A DNA stretch of 35,911 nt from Acidobacteriota bacterium. Its GTDB lineage: Bacteria > Acidobacteriota > Thermoanaerobaculia > Multivoradales > Multivoraceae. This document shows, piece by piece, positions 8,613 to 16,875 of this stretch (positions are counted from its first letter, which is position 1; every line of letters starts with the position of its first letter). Where the stretch lies: the NCBI GenBank assembly GCA_026707325.1, contig JAPOXA010000089.1, forward strand, positions 1 to 35,911, written 5' to 3'. A model generated the notes under the pieces. That model did not search any database. It was not told the origin of the DNA and was given only the letters and a program-made list of their open reading frames with translations. Position numbers and translations under genes: made by a program.

Positions 8613-10265
8613 ATGACCCTGGAAACGAAGCGCATCGTCATCGGCAGCCTGGGAGCCCTGTTCCTGATCTCCCTGGTCTTCGTCCAGTGGCTGGAAACGA
8701 CCCGCCGGGCAGAGGAAGCCGGTCTCCGCCCCGCGCGCGTCGTCGCGCCGGCCAGTTCCGCTGCCTGCGTCGAATGCCACCAGGAAACGAATCCCGGGAT
8801 CATCGACCACTGGCGCGGCAGCACGCACGCAGCGAAGGGCGTCGGCTGCGTCGAATGCCATCAAGCCGTCGCCGAAGATCCGGACAGCCACAGCCACTAC
8901 GGCTTCCACATCGCGACCGTCGTCACACCCAGGGACTGCGGCGCCTGCCACCCGCACGAGGCCGAGGAGTTCGCACAGAGCCATCACGCCGCCGGCGGGG
9001 ACATCCTCGCTTCGCTGGACAACTTCCTCGCCGAAACGGTCGAGGGCGCGGCGCAGCCGTTCGACCCGCATTCGCCGACACCGGGGCGGCCGATGGAGCC
9101 GGTCAACGGTCTGGCCAGCGCGTTCCTCGGCTGCCAACAGTGCCACGGCTCCAAGGTCGCTCTCCGCGCCACCGACGGCGGCACCGTCACCGTCGACGAC
9201 CTGAGCCCCGACGAGAACGGCATCCCGACGAACGCCGAGGCCCTGGACCGCATCCTGCGCAACGACGACGGCCGCCCCCTGTTCGACGCCGGCTCCTGGC
9301 CGAACACGGGGATCGGCCGCCTCAACCTGGACGGTTCCCGCGGATCGTGCAGCGCCTGCCACAGCCGGCACGACTTCTCGCCGCGCCGCGCGCGCCAGCC
9401 CGAGAACTGCGGCAAGTGCCACCTCGGCCCGGACCATCCGCAGAAGGAGATCTTCGAGGAGTCGAAGCACGGCGTGGCCTACCGCGACCTGACCGACTCC
9501 ATGAACCTCGAAGCCGAGAACTGGGTGCTGGGAGAGGACTACTCGGCGGCGCCGACCTGCGCCACCTGCCACATGTCGGGGCACTCCCGCAACAACGGCC
9601 GCGTCACGCACGATCCGGGGGAGCGCATCTCCTGGACCAACCGGCCGCCGGTCAGCCTGCCGATGGACACGGACGCGGAGCACCGCGTCGTGACCACGGC
9701 CGACCCCGCCGAGCGGCGGGAACAGATCGCCGACACCGCCGAAGCGAAGCGGACGCGCATGAAGGAGGTCTGCTCGCACTGCCACACGCCCGACTACGTC
9801 AACGCCTTCTACCGGCAGTACGACGACTTCGTGACCCTCTACAACGAGAAGTTCGCCAAGCCCGGGCAGGCGATCATGGCCGCGCTGCTCGACCAGGGCC
9901 TGCGCAGCCCGACCCAGTTCGACGAGGAGATCGAGTGGACCTGGTTCTACCTCTGGCACCACGAGGGCCGGCGGGCGCGCCACGGCGCCTCCATGATGGC
10001 GCCGGACTACGCCCACTGGCACGGAATGTTCGAGGTCGCGGAGCGCTTCTACATGGAGCTGATTCCCCAGGCGCGCGAGATGGCCGACCACGCCGCGGCC
10101 GCGGGGCGCGGCACCCAGGCAAGAGCCGTCCGGAACGTCGTCGACTCGATCCTCGCCCGCCCTGAACACGCCTGGTTCGAAGGCGGCGCGGAGGCGGAGG
10201 CGACGCGAATCAGGGACGCCATGACGCGCCGCTACGGGCGGGCGCCCGAGGCCCCGCCGGAGTAG
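8613..10265 (+). CDS. Octaheme c-type cytochrome, hydroxylamine-oxidoreductase-like
   Basis: The 550-residue protein has an N-terminal membrane helix (about 8-26) and eight CxxCH sites at 52, 79, 109, 174, 246, 266, 316 and 387. The C-terminal region matches the HAO-like multiheme family: YDDFVTLYNEKFAKPG, then WHHEGRRARHGASMM and PDYAHWHG (464-471). It is preceded by a good ribosome-binding site (GGAGG) 22 nt after cytochrome b. HAO relatives either oxidise hydroxylamine or, when the cross-linking tyrosine is absent, act as reductases. Y466 is a candidate, but the point cannot be decided by eye. The likely role is a periplasmic, membrane-anchored electron partner of the Rieske/cytochrome b pair. 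Confidence 0.88.
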   Translation: MTLETKRIVIGSLGALFLISLVFVQWLETTRRAEEAGLRPARVVAPASSAACVECHQETNPGIIDHWRGSTHAAKGVGCVECHQAVAEDPDSHSHYGFHIATVVTPRDCGACHPHEAEEFAQSHHAAGGDILASLDNFLAETVEGAAQPFDPHSPTPGRPMEPVNGLASAFLGCQQCHGSKVALRATDGGTVTVDDLSPDENGIPTNAEALDRILRNDDGRPLFDAGSWPNTGIGRLNLDGSRGSCSACHSRHDFSPRRARQPENCGKCHLGPDHPQKEIFEESKHGVAYRDLTDSMNLEAENWVLGEDYSAAPTCATCHMSGHSRNNGRVTHDPGERISWTNRPPVSLPMDTDAEHRVVTTADPAERREQIADTAEAKRTRMKEVCSHCHTPDYVNAFYRQYDDFVTLYNEKFAKPGQAIMAALLDQGLRSPTQFDEEIEWTWFYLWHHEGRRARHGASMMAPDYAHWHGMFEVAERFYMELIPQAREMADHAAAAGRGTQARAVRNVVDSILARPEHAWFEGGAEAEATRIRDAMTRRYGRAPEAPPE

Positions 10266-10321
10266 GACGGCGGCTTCGTCAAGGACCTGAACCGCAGTTC
10301 GTGCTGGATCGGGGACGTTCG

Positions 10322-12988
10322 CTACCCGGCGCCGCGACCCCAGCGGTACTGCAGCCTGGAGTAGTAGTACGCGCCGCTGACATCGAAGGGCGCGCGGGTG
10401 CTGTGCGGATTGCCCAGCAGCGTCGGCGTCGGATTACCGTCGCCGGTCTCGCCCAGGGCGTTGCGAGCGCCGATCGCCAGCCGGGCGCCGTTGGGCAGCG
10501 GGAAGCCGACCTCGACGTCCAGCAGGTACGCGCCGCCGAAGTCGACGGGGATGAACGGGTCGTACCAGCCGTCGTAGTAGCCGAGCCGGGCGAGCAGTTC
10601 GAGCGGCCGCCGGTCCGAGCTGTGACGGCCCAGTTCGTGGTGCAGCGTCGCGTTCCAGCGCAATCCCGGCAAGGCCTCCTCCAACTCGCGGATACGCTGC
10701 TGGTCCAGGGTCAGCGGGTTGAACTCCACGACTTCGGTCGAGGTCACGTTGAGAGCAAGGTCGAGCGTCGTGTGTCCGCCGGCCTGCGGCGGCCGCCAGG
10801 TGACGATCAGGTCGACGCCCTCCGTGCGGGTCTCGAAGTCGTTGGCGAAGAAGCGGAAGTTCGTGATGTTGGCGGCGCTCGTGATGCCTTCCGCCAGCAG
10901 TTGCTCGACCTCGGAGGGCTGGAGCGCGAACAGCCCGGTCACTCCCAGCCGATCGCTCACGTCGACGCGGAACACGTCCGCCGTGATGGTCAACGGGCCG
11001 CGCTCGACGATCGCGCCGGCGGCCAGGTTGACCGACTTCTCCGCGTCGAGGGCCTTGCCCCCGCGCAGTTCGGCAACCCTGGAGGCCGGCGGGATCGTGC
11101 CGTTGTTCACCAGTTCGAAGCGCTCCGGATCCCACTGCGTCGAGACGTTGAACGCGTTCTGCTGACCGGGCGTCGGCGCACGGAAGCCCGTCGACGCACT
11201 CGCGCGCAGGGCGAGAGCTTCGGAGACCTGACGACGGCCCGCGATCTTGCCGTTGAGCGTCGAGCCGAAGTCCTCGTAGTCCTCCAGGCGCACGGCAAGA
11301 CCCAGGTTCCAGGATTCGTCCGGCGGCCCGTACTCCAGGTCGCCGTAGACGGCCGCGTTGGAACGGGTCCAGGCTCCCGCCGCCACCGGGCTGAACCCGG
11401 GGAAGCCGTTCGAGCCGGAGCTGAATCCCTGCCGGGCATAGGGACCGATCCGCCAGGAATCGGGGTCGCCGAGGCCGATCTCGAAGCGCTCCTCGCGCCA
11501 CTCCAGGCCGCCGGCCAGATGGAGCCGCTCACCGAGCTGACGCAGCAGCTCGAGGTTCGCGCTCACGTCCCGCTGGCCGTAGAGGCCGGGTTTGAAGGAG
11601 GTCGGGCTGAGCGGCCCGAGCGACGCGTTCACGCTGTCGAACAGCAGGAAGTCGATCTCGTTCCGGCCGGCGCTGACACTCAGATCCCACCCGGTCCCGG
11701 AGGCGGTGAATCCGCGGACGCCGAGGACGAGCGACGAATCCACGCGGTCGCCGCCGAACACCGGCTGGAAGCCGCCCGGGAACAGCTCCTGGAAGCTGAA
11801 GCAGCTTGGATCGTCGAACACGCGTCCCAGCGCGTCCTGGTCCGGAAGCGCGTCCGTCACCACGACGACCGGGCACCCGGCCGAGCCATCCGGCGTCCCG
11901 TCGGCCGCGTCCAGGGCGTCGCCGATCAGCAGCGTCGCACCGCCGTCGCCGCTGTAGACCGCGTCCCGGGTGTTCGGGTTGCGGAAGAAGAAGTTCCTCG
12001 CCGTTACCTTGCGGTCCGCGTGGTTCGCCCAGCCGTAGAACTGCGTGGCGCCGCCGCTTCCCAGCGGCCGGCCGAAGTTGATCCAGAGCTTCACGTCGTC
12101 GTCGACCTCGGCCTTGCCCCACCTCTGCGCAGGATCGGCCACGTGGGTATTCCCCGCGGCGACCAGGGCCAGAGCATCAGCTCGCTGCATGGAGCGGTTC
12201 GTCGGGTTCGCGCCGCCGATCTCGAGGCTCAGATTCGCGAAGCCGGCCTCGCCCCACGGCAGACCGACGTTGCCGGCCACCGTGACGGACTCGCCGTCGC
12301 CCGCGTCGTACAGGCCGGTCAACACCTCGAACGAACCGCCGGAACGCGCATCGCTGAGCAGGAAGTTCATGATCCCCGCGATCGCGTCCGAGCCGTACTG
12401 AGCCGAAGCACCGTCTCTCAGGACCTCGACCTGGCGAAGCGCGATGGCAGGAATCGCCGAGAGGTCCGGCCCCTGGGCGCCGTGGGAAACGCCGATCCGC
12501 GACCACAGGATCACGGCCCCGCGGTGCCGCCGCTTGCCGTTCACCAGTACCAGCGTGTGGTCCGGGGCCAGGCCGCGCAGGTTCGTCGGCCGCACGATGG
12601 TCGCCGCGTCGCCGCTGATCGCACTGATGTTGAGCGACGGCACGACGTTGCGCAGCAGCATGTCGAGATTCGTCTCGCCCTGATGCGCCACGTGCTCCGC
12701 GGAGATCACGTCGACGGGCACCATCGACTTCGTCACCGAACGCTCCCGCGCCCGGCTGCCGGTGACGACGATCTCCTCGTCGACATGCGCGGCCGATTCC
12801 TCCGACTCGCCTTCGTCGCGATCGTCGTGGCCGCCCTCCGCCGCGGCATCCCGCTCGTCCGCCTGCGGCGCCGCCCGGTCCTCGACCTGCTGGGCCCTCA
12901 GCGAACCGGGCCCCGCGAAGCCTGCGAGGAGCAGTGCAACCGCGGCTAGCCGAACGCCACGGCGCAAGGAGGAACCGTCACCGTCCAT
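10322..12988 (-). CDS. TonB-dependent outer-membrane receptor
   Basis: The start at 12988 gives 888 residues with a clean signal peptide (1-33, ending LRAQQ); a longer reading to 13087 would hide it. After an acidic linker comes the TonB box EEIVVTG (71-77), then a plug domain (NLRGLAPDHTLVLVNGKRRH, RQVEVLRDGASAQYGSDAIAG) and a 22-strand-type barrel ending LQYRWGRGAG. One extracellular loop holds two cysteines. It imports a scarce ligand using TonB energy. Its start overlaps the esterase gene by 11 nt, so it is the last gene of the minus-strand unit with cytochrome c, PQQ dehydrogenase and esterase. Ligand unknown. Confidence 0.9.
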   Translation of the reverse strand: MDGDGSSLRRGVRLAAVALLLAGFAGPGSLRAQQVEDRAAPQADERDAAAEGGHDDRDEGESEESAAHVDEEIVVTGSRARERSVTKSMVPVDVISAEHVAHQGETNLDMLLRNVVPSLNISAISGDAATIVRPTNLRGLAPDHTLVLVNGKRRHRGAVILWSRIGVSHGAQGPDLSAIPAIALRQVEVLRDGASAQYGSDAIAGIMNFLLSDARSGGSFEVLTGLYDAGDGESVTVAGNVGLPWGEAGFANLSLEIGGANPTNRSMQRADALALVAAGNTHVADPAQRWGKAEVDDDVKLWINFGRPLGSGGATQFYGWANHADRKVTARNFFFRNPNTRDAVYSGDGGATLLIGDALDAADGTPDGSAGCPVVVVTDALPDQDALGRVFDDPSCFSFQELFPGGFQPVFGGDRVDSSLVLGVRGFTASGTGWDLSVSAGRNEIDFLLFDSVNASLGPLSPTSFKPGLYGQRDVSANLELLRQLGERLHLAGGLEWREERFEIGLGDPDSWRIGPYARQGFSSGSNGFPGFSPVAAGAWTRSNAAVYGDLEYGPPDESWNLGLAVRLEDYEDFGSTLNGKIAGRRQVSEALALRASASTGFRAPTPGQQNAFNVSTQWDPERFELVNNGTIPPASRVAELRGGKALDAEKSVNLAAGAIVERGPLTITADVFRVDVSDRLGVTGLFALQPSEVEQLLAEGITSAANITNFRFFANDFETRTEGVDLIVTWRPPQAGGHTTLDLALNVTSTEVVEFNPLTLDQQRIRELEEALPGLRWNATLHHELGRHSSDRRPLELLARLGYYDGWYDPFIPVDFGGAYLLDVEVGFPLPNGARLAIGARNALGETGDGNPTPTLLGNPHSTRAPFDVSGAYYYSRLQYRWGRGAG

Positions 12989-14138
12989 CCGGCCCGGATT
13001 CGCGCCAGTGGCTGTCATGGAACCGCAACAGATCCACACCGTGGGCTTCGTAGAACCAGACCGGGTTGTGATCCACGCCTGGCGCAATCAGCCGCTCGGC
13101 CGGAACACGCAGTCCATACAAGTAGCCCAGGTACTCCAGGGTGGCCTCGTAGTTGAACCCCCTGGTTCCCACCCAGATCATGATGTCGAGTGCCGGCTGC
13201 ATTCCACCTTCGGCGTAGGACCGGGCAAGGCTGTACGCATCGTTGCCCTTGCCGAAGTCGAACGACCTGGCGTTCGCACCTGAAGCCCTTGGATCCCGTT
13301 CAACGCCGTCGTTCTCCAGGACCAGCTTCTCCACCGCATAGCCGGGACCGCCAGGCGCGGCTGAGCTGAACAGGTGGGGGTGCCTGAACATGATCCGCGT
13401 AGTCCCTCGTCCCCCTTGGGAGAACCCCTGCAGGGCACGCCCACCGCGATGCGCCAGGGTGCGGTAGCTGTCGTCGATGTGTGGAATCAACTCCCGGACA
13501 AGGACCTCTTCACCTCTGGAGTCCTCGTAGTCGTACCAGCTCACCCGGCCGCCGTTCCCCCAGACGAAGATCACCGGCCGCACGGCGCCGGAAGCGATGG
13601 CCGCGTGCACGTACTCGGCTATCCCGATGCTCCGTGATTCGTTACCTGGTCGCCCGCCGTGCAGGTAGTAGATGACCGGATAGCGGGCATGACGATTCGC
13701 GGCGTCGTCGTACCCCGGCGGAAGGTAGATGTTGTAGCCCACCTGAACGCCCATGGAGGGACTCGTGAACGTCGCGTGAGTCACGCCCGGAACCCTGCGA
13801 TCCTCCCCAGGCGGGTTGACCCAACTGAAGGGTCCACGCCCGCGCGCGAGGAACGCGCGCACCTCGGCGGGTTCGGCTCGGCCGTCCCGGTTGACATCCA
13901 GCAGCGAGAACGCGCCTAGCCTCACTTCGTCTTCCGTCAGCACGCCATCGCCGTTCCGATCGGCCATGAAAGCGTTCTCCACTCGGCCGTCCGCGTCGTT
14001 GTCCGGCTCCTGCCCGGCTGACGCCGTCGGCAACGCTTGCGTAGCCGCCAGCACCAGGAGCGCACTGGCGAACGTGCGACCGAGCCCGGAACCACCACTT
14101 CCGGAACAACAGATCCGACACCACTTCCAAGGCTTCAT
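12978..14138 (-). CDS. Secreted EF-hand / esterase D-like alpha/beta hydrolase
   Basis: The 386-residue protein has an unusual cysteine-containing N-terminus, then a hydrophobic signal segment (about 20-41). Two EF-hand loops follow (DRNGDGVLTEDE at 60-71, DVNRDGRAEPAE at 81-92). The rest is a putative esterase domain (esterase D / enterochelin-esterase family) with HGG oxyanion motif (160-162), nucleophile S240 in GFSQGG and likely catalytic H357 in GVDHNP. It would hydrolyse an ester outside the cytoplasm, perhaps with Ca2+ stabilising the EF-hands. It lies between a PQQ dehydrogenase and a TonB receptor, so it may act on the imported ligand or release an alcohol for oxidation. The EF loops lack lanmodulin hallmarks. 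Confidence 0.8.
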   Translation of the reverse strand: MKPWKWCRICCSGSGGSGLGRTFASALLVLAATQALPTASAGQEPDNDADGRVENAFMADRNGDGVLTEDEVRLGAFSLLDVNRDGRAEPAEVRAFLARGRGPFSWVNPPGEDRRVPGVTHATFTSPSMGVQVGYNIYLPPGYDDAANRHARYPVIYYLHGGRPGNESRSIGIAEYVHAAIASGAVRPVIFVWGNGGRVSWYDYEDSRGEEVLVRELIPHIDDSYRTLAHRGGRALQGFSQGGRGTTRIMFRHPHLFSSAAPGGPGYAVEKLVLENDGVERDPRASGANARSFDFGKGNDAYSLARSYAEGGMQPALDIMIWVGTRGFNYEATLEYLGYLYGLRVPAERLIAPGVDHNPVWFYEAHGVDLLRFHDSHWRESGPDGR

Positions 14139-14193
14139 CAGCGAACTCCCATCTCCGGAATCTCCGCCCGGTTCGCGCCGACCGGTCCGAAGC

Positions 14194-15831
14194 CTACTTC
14201 TCCGGCAGCCCGAACACGAAGACGACGTTGCCCATCGCGACGACGATCCGCTGCTGCCCGCCGACCGCGTAGCTCATCGGCGAGGCGTGCGGCGCGGCGC
14301 CGAGCGAGATCCGCCAGAGCGGCTCGCCGGTCTCCTCGTCGAGGGCGAAGAAGAAGCCGTCGACGCTGGCGCTCCAGACCAGGCCGCCGGCGGTGGCCAG
14401 GACGCCGCTCCGGCTTCGCGGCGTGATCGGGAACTCCCAGCGGATCTCCCCCGTCGTCGCCTCGATCGCCCGGATCGCGCTCTTGTAGTGGTCGGCCTCG
14501 AGCCGCATCCGGTGGCCGCCGCCCAGGAAGGTGCTGCCCTCTTCGTACTCGTCGTCACGCTGGTAGTAGACGCTCTCCGCGTCGAAGGAGTTGACATAGA
14601 GGAAGCCGGTGCGCGGGCTGTAGGCCGGTGACCACCAGTTCGTCGCGCCGCCGGCGATCGGCGCCACCGTGGTGCCCTCCTCGGTCGGGAACACGTTCTC
14701 GCGGAGGATCGGCCGGCCGTTCTCGTCCAGGCCGTGCGCCCAGGTCTGGAGCGCGAACGGTTCACCCAGCAGAAACTGTCCGCTCGTCCGGTCGAGCAGG
14801 TAGTAGAAGGCATTTCGGTTCGCCCACAGCATCGTCTTGCGAGGCTCGCCGTTCAGCTCGACATCGGCCAGCACCGGCACCTGGACCGCGTCCCAGTCCC
14901 ACACGTCATGGGGCGTGAACTGGAAGTGCCAGACGATCTCCCCGGTCTTTCCGTCGAGCGCCAGCACCGAGGACGAGTACAGGTTGTCGCCCAGGCGCAG
15001 GTCCCCGTTCCAGTCCGGCGCCGGGTTGCCGCCGCCCCAGTAGATGAGGTCGAGTTCCGGGTCGTAGACGCCGGTCAGCCACGTCGGCGCGCCACCAGTG
15101 CGCCAGGAATCGCCGGCCCATGTTTCGTTCCCCGGTTCACCGGGTCCCGGCACCGTGTACGTACGCCACCTGCGCTCGCCGGTCGCGGCGCCGTAGCCGT
15201 CGATGAAGCCGCGGATCCCGAACTCGCCGCCGGCGATGCCGGTGACGACCGTGTCGCCCACGATCAGCGGCGCCGCCGTCTTGCTGTAGCCCTTCGTGTG
15301 GTCCGCCACCTCGGTGTCCCAGAGGAGAGAACCCGAACGGGCGTCGACCGCCACCAGGTGAGCGTCGTTCGTGCTCATGTACAGCGTCTCGCCCAGGATC
15401 GCCACGCCGCGGTTGTTGCGCCCGCAGCACACCCTGATGCCATCCGGAAGCGGGTGCTCGTAGCGCCAGAAGGCACGCCCCGTCGCCGCGTCGACCGCGG
15501 TCACGTTGCTGGGCGACTCGGTGATGAACATGACGCCGTCCACCACCAGCGGCGTCGTCTCGTTGCGGTCGAGCTGCCGGATCTGGTGCGCCCACTTCAG
15601 CTCCAGGCGCTCCACGTTCCCTCGGTTGATCTGATCGAGCCGACTGAAGCGCTGCCCGTGCAGCGCGCCGTGGTACATGAGCCAGTTATGCGGCTCGTCG
15701 TCCGAGTTCACGAGCCGTTCCCAGGTCACCGGCGAGAGGAGCGGCATGCCGTCGGCACCTGGCCCCTGGGCGGGCGCCGTATGCGCAGTGGCCAGGAGCA
15801 GCGCCGCGCCGATCCAACCGATCGGTTTCAA
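14194..15831 (-). CDS. PQQ-dependent alcohol dehydrogenase, W-D-W-D type
   Basis: The best start is TTG at 15829-15831, overlapping the cytochrome c stop (TTGA). It has GGGGGAG six bases upstream and yields a signal peptide ending TAPAQ; the protein is 545 residues. It is an eight-bladed quinoprotein with the vicinal disulfide C135-C136 and catalytic region W311-D312-W313-D314. Asp two residues after the catalytic Asp is the mark of lanthanide-dependent alcohol dehydrogenases (XoxF/ExaF/PedH type); calcium enzymes have Ala, Ser or Thr there. It has no heme domain, so electrons probably go to the diheme cytochrome encoded just upstream. Substrate is an unknown alcohol. The metal assignment is inference from one residue. 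Confidence 0.88.
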   Translation of the reverse strand: MKPIGWIGAALLLATAHTAPAQGPGADGMPLLSPVTWERLVNSDDEPHNWLMYHGALHGQRFSRLDQINRGNVERLELKWAHQIRQLDRNETTPLVVDGVMFITESPSNVTAVDAATGRAFWRYEHPLPDGIRVCCGRNNRGVAILGETLYMSTNDAHLVAVDARSGSLLWDTEVADHTKGYSKTAAPLIVGDTVVTGIAGGEFGIRGFIDGYGAATGERRWRTYTVPGPGEPGNETWAGDSWRTGGAPTWLTGVYDPELDLIYWGGGNPAPDWNGDLRLGDNLYSSSVLALDGKTGEIVWHFQFTPHDVWDWDAVQVPVLADVELNGEPRKTMLWANRNAFYYLLDRTSGQFLLGEPFALQTWAHGLDENGRPILRENVFPTEEGTTVAPIAGGATNWWSPAYSPRTGFLYVNSFDAESVYYQRDDEYEEGSTFLGGGHRMRLEADHYKSAIRAIEATTGEIRWEFPITPRSRSGVLATAGGLVWSASVDGFFFALDEETGEPLWRISLGAAPHASPMSYAVGGQQRIVVAMGNVVFVFGLPEK

Positions 15832-16604
15832 GAGTCGCTCCCCCGCAACGAAGCGAGATACGCGACCAGGTCGTCGCGCTCCGCGTCCGCGAGCGGCTCG
15901 GCGGGCATCGTCGACTTCTGCCCCCGTTCGACGGAACGCAGCGACGCCTTCGTGAACGACCGCAGCCTCTCCTCGTCGTCCATGATGCGGAGGTTGAAGG
16001 TGTCCTCGCCCATTCTCAGCCCCTCGATCACCGTGCCGTCGGCGCGAGTCACTCGCACCGTCCACCAGCGCGGCGCAACCTCGGCAGTCGGCTCGGTCAA
16101 ATCCCGGGCAAGTTCCTCGGGATCGCGCCGCCCTCCGACACGCGAAAGGTCCGGCCCGAGCCGACCGCCACGCCCCTCAACCATGTGGCAGCGCTCGCAG
16201 TCCAGCCGCTCGAACACCGCCCGTCCCGCCTCCGGCGAACCCGGCAGGGCCGCCAGATCGACAGCGTCCGAAAGCGTGCGGAGGTACGTCACCAACTGCC
16301 AGATCTCCTGATCCCCGGCACGCCGCAGGCCACGCATCGACGTGCCCTCGATGCCGTCGCGAATCACGTCATAGAGGCCAGCGTCCGTCGACGCATGCTG
16401 GAACCGTCCGGTCGTCAGATCCGGCCCGTCCGCCTCCTCACCTCCAGTGGCATCCAGCCCATGACAACTCGTGCACTTCGACTGGAACTGCCGCTGCCCC
16501 ATCCGCACGTCGATGGCACTCGTGAACGGGTTCTCCGGCTCCTCAGCAGCAGCACCCGTTGCAAACGCCACAAGAAGCAGCAGCACGTTCCGCCCACCCG
16601 ACAC
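15828..16604 (-). CDS. Diheme cytochrome c, partner of the PQQ dehydrogenase
   Basis: Two cytochrome c sites, CTSCH and CERCH, lie in a 258-residue exported protein if translation begins at GTG 16604. That start leaves a signal peptide (VSGGRNVLLLLVAFATG...AAA). The reading frame stays open to 16745, but the extra 47 residues come from a long inverted repeat and are probably not translated. The C-terminal part (DGTVIEGLRMGEDTFNLRIMD) resembles the heme-binding region of membrane-bound dehydrogenase cytochromes. It is first in the four-gene minus-strand unit and translationally coupled to the PQQ dehydrogenase, so it is the likely electron acceptor. The upstream leader 16605-16670 shows no clear promoter. 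Confidence 0.82.
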   Translation of the reverse strand: MSGGRNVLLLLVAFATGAAAEEPENPFTSAIDVRMGQRQFQSKCTSCHGLDATGGEEADGPDLTTGRFQHASTDAGLYDVIRDGIEGTSMRGLRRAGDQEIWQLVTYLRTLSDAVDLAALPGSPEAGRAVFERLDCERCHMVEGRGGRLGPDLSRVGGRRDPEELARDLTEPTAEVAPRWWTVRVTRADGTVIEGLRMGEDTFNLRIMDDEERLRSFTKASLRSVERGQKSTMPAEPLADAERDDLVAYLASLRGSDS

Positions 16605-16670
16605 GAAACCTGCAACCGTGGCAACTTGCAGCCAACTGCCACCCTGGGGCGACCCGGGAACTCGACGTCG

Positions 16671-16857
16671 TCCAGCCGGTCCGGGGGCCTGAGGGGAGGG
16701 TCCCAGCGGACTCGAAGCGAGCGACGCCCGTCGTCTACTCATCAACCGAGAACCTATCGGAGCGAGCGTAGTGGAGTGCGCGCAGTCCTCCCCATTCGCT
16801 CAGAGAGCGCGCACGGCCGATGGGACCCTCCCCTCAGGCCCCCGGACCGGCGGGTGC
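16671..16857. repeat. Long inverted-repeat structured element, copy 1
   Basis: Perfect 31-nt arms at 16675-16704/16705 and 16821-16851 enclose about 115 nt. Inside are a hairpin CGACG/CGTCG (722-733) and a second stem GTGCGCGC (16776-16783) / GCGCGCAC (16807-16814), ending 6 nt before the right arm. The left boundary reads TCCAGCC and the right boundary GGGTGC, exactly as in copy 2 at 20316-20505. Its right end lies 18 nt beyond the stop codon of the minus-strand SDR gene. Function unknown: a 3'-end RNA structure, terminator or mobile palindrome are possible. It fills most of the 271-nt gap 16605-16875. Confidence 0.85.
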
Positions 16858-16875
16858 AACCAGTGGCGCCCCGCC

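Noticed and set aside
10301..12949. Long open frame on the plus strand opposite the TonB receptor
   Set aside because: It is the antisense shadow of a clear receptor gene; the Arg/Val/Gln/Asp-rich composition without motifs is typical of GC-rich mirror frames.
12978..14138. EF-hand esterase as a lanmodulin-like lanthanide binder
   Set aside because: Its loops lack the Pro at position 2 and Asp at position 9 that mark lanmodulin; ordinary calcium binding is simpler.
16605..16745. N-terminal extension of the diheme cytochrome c
   Set aside because: It is encoded by the inverted-repeat element and would bury the signal peptide.
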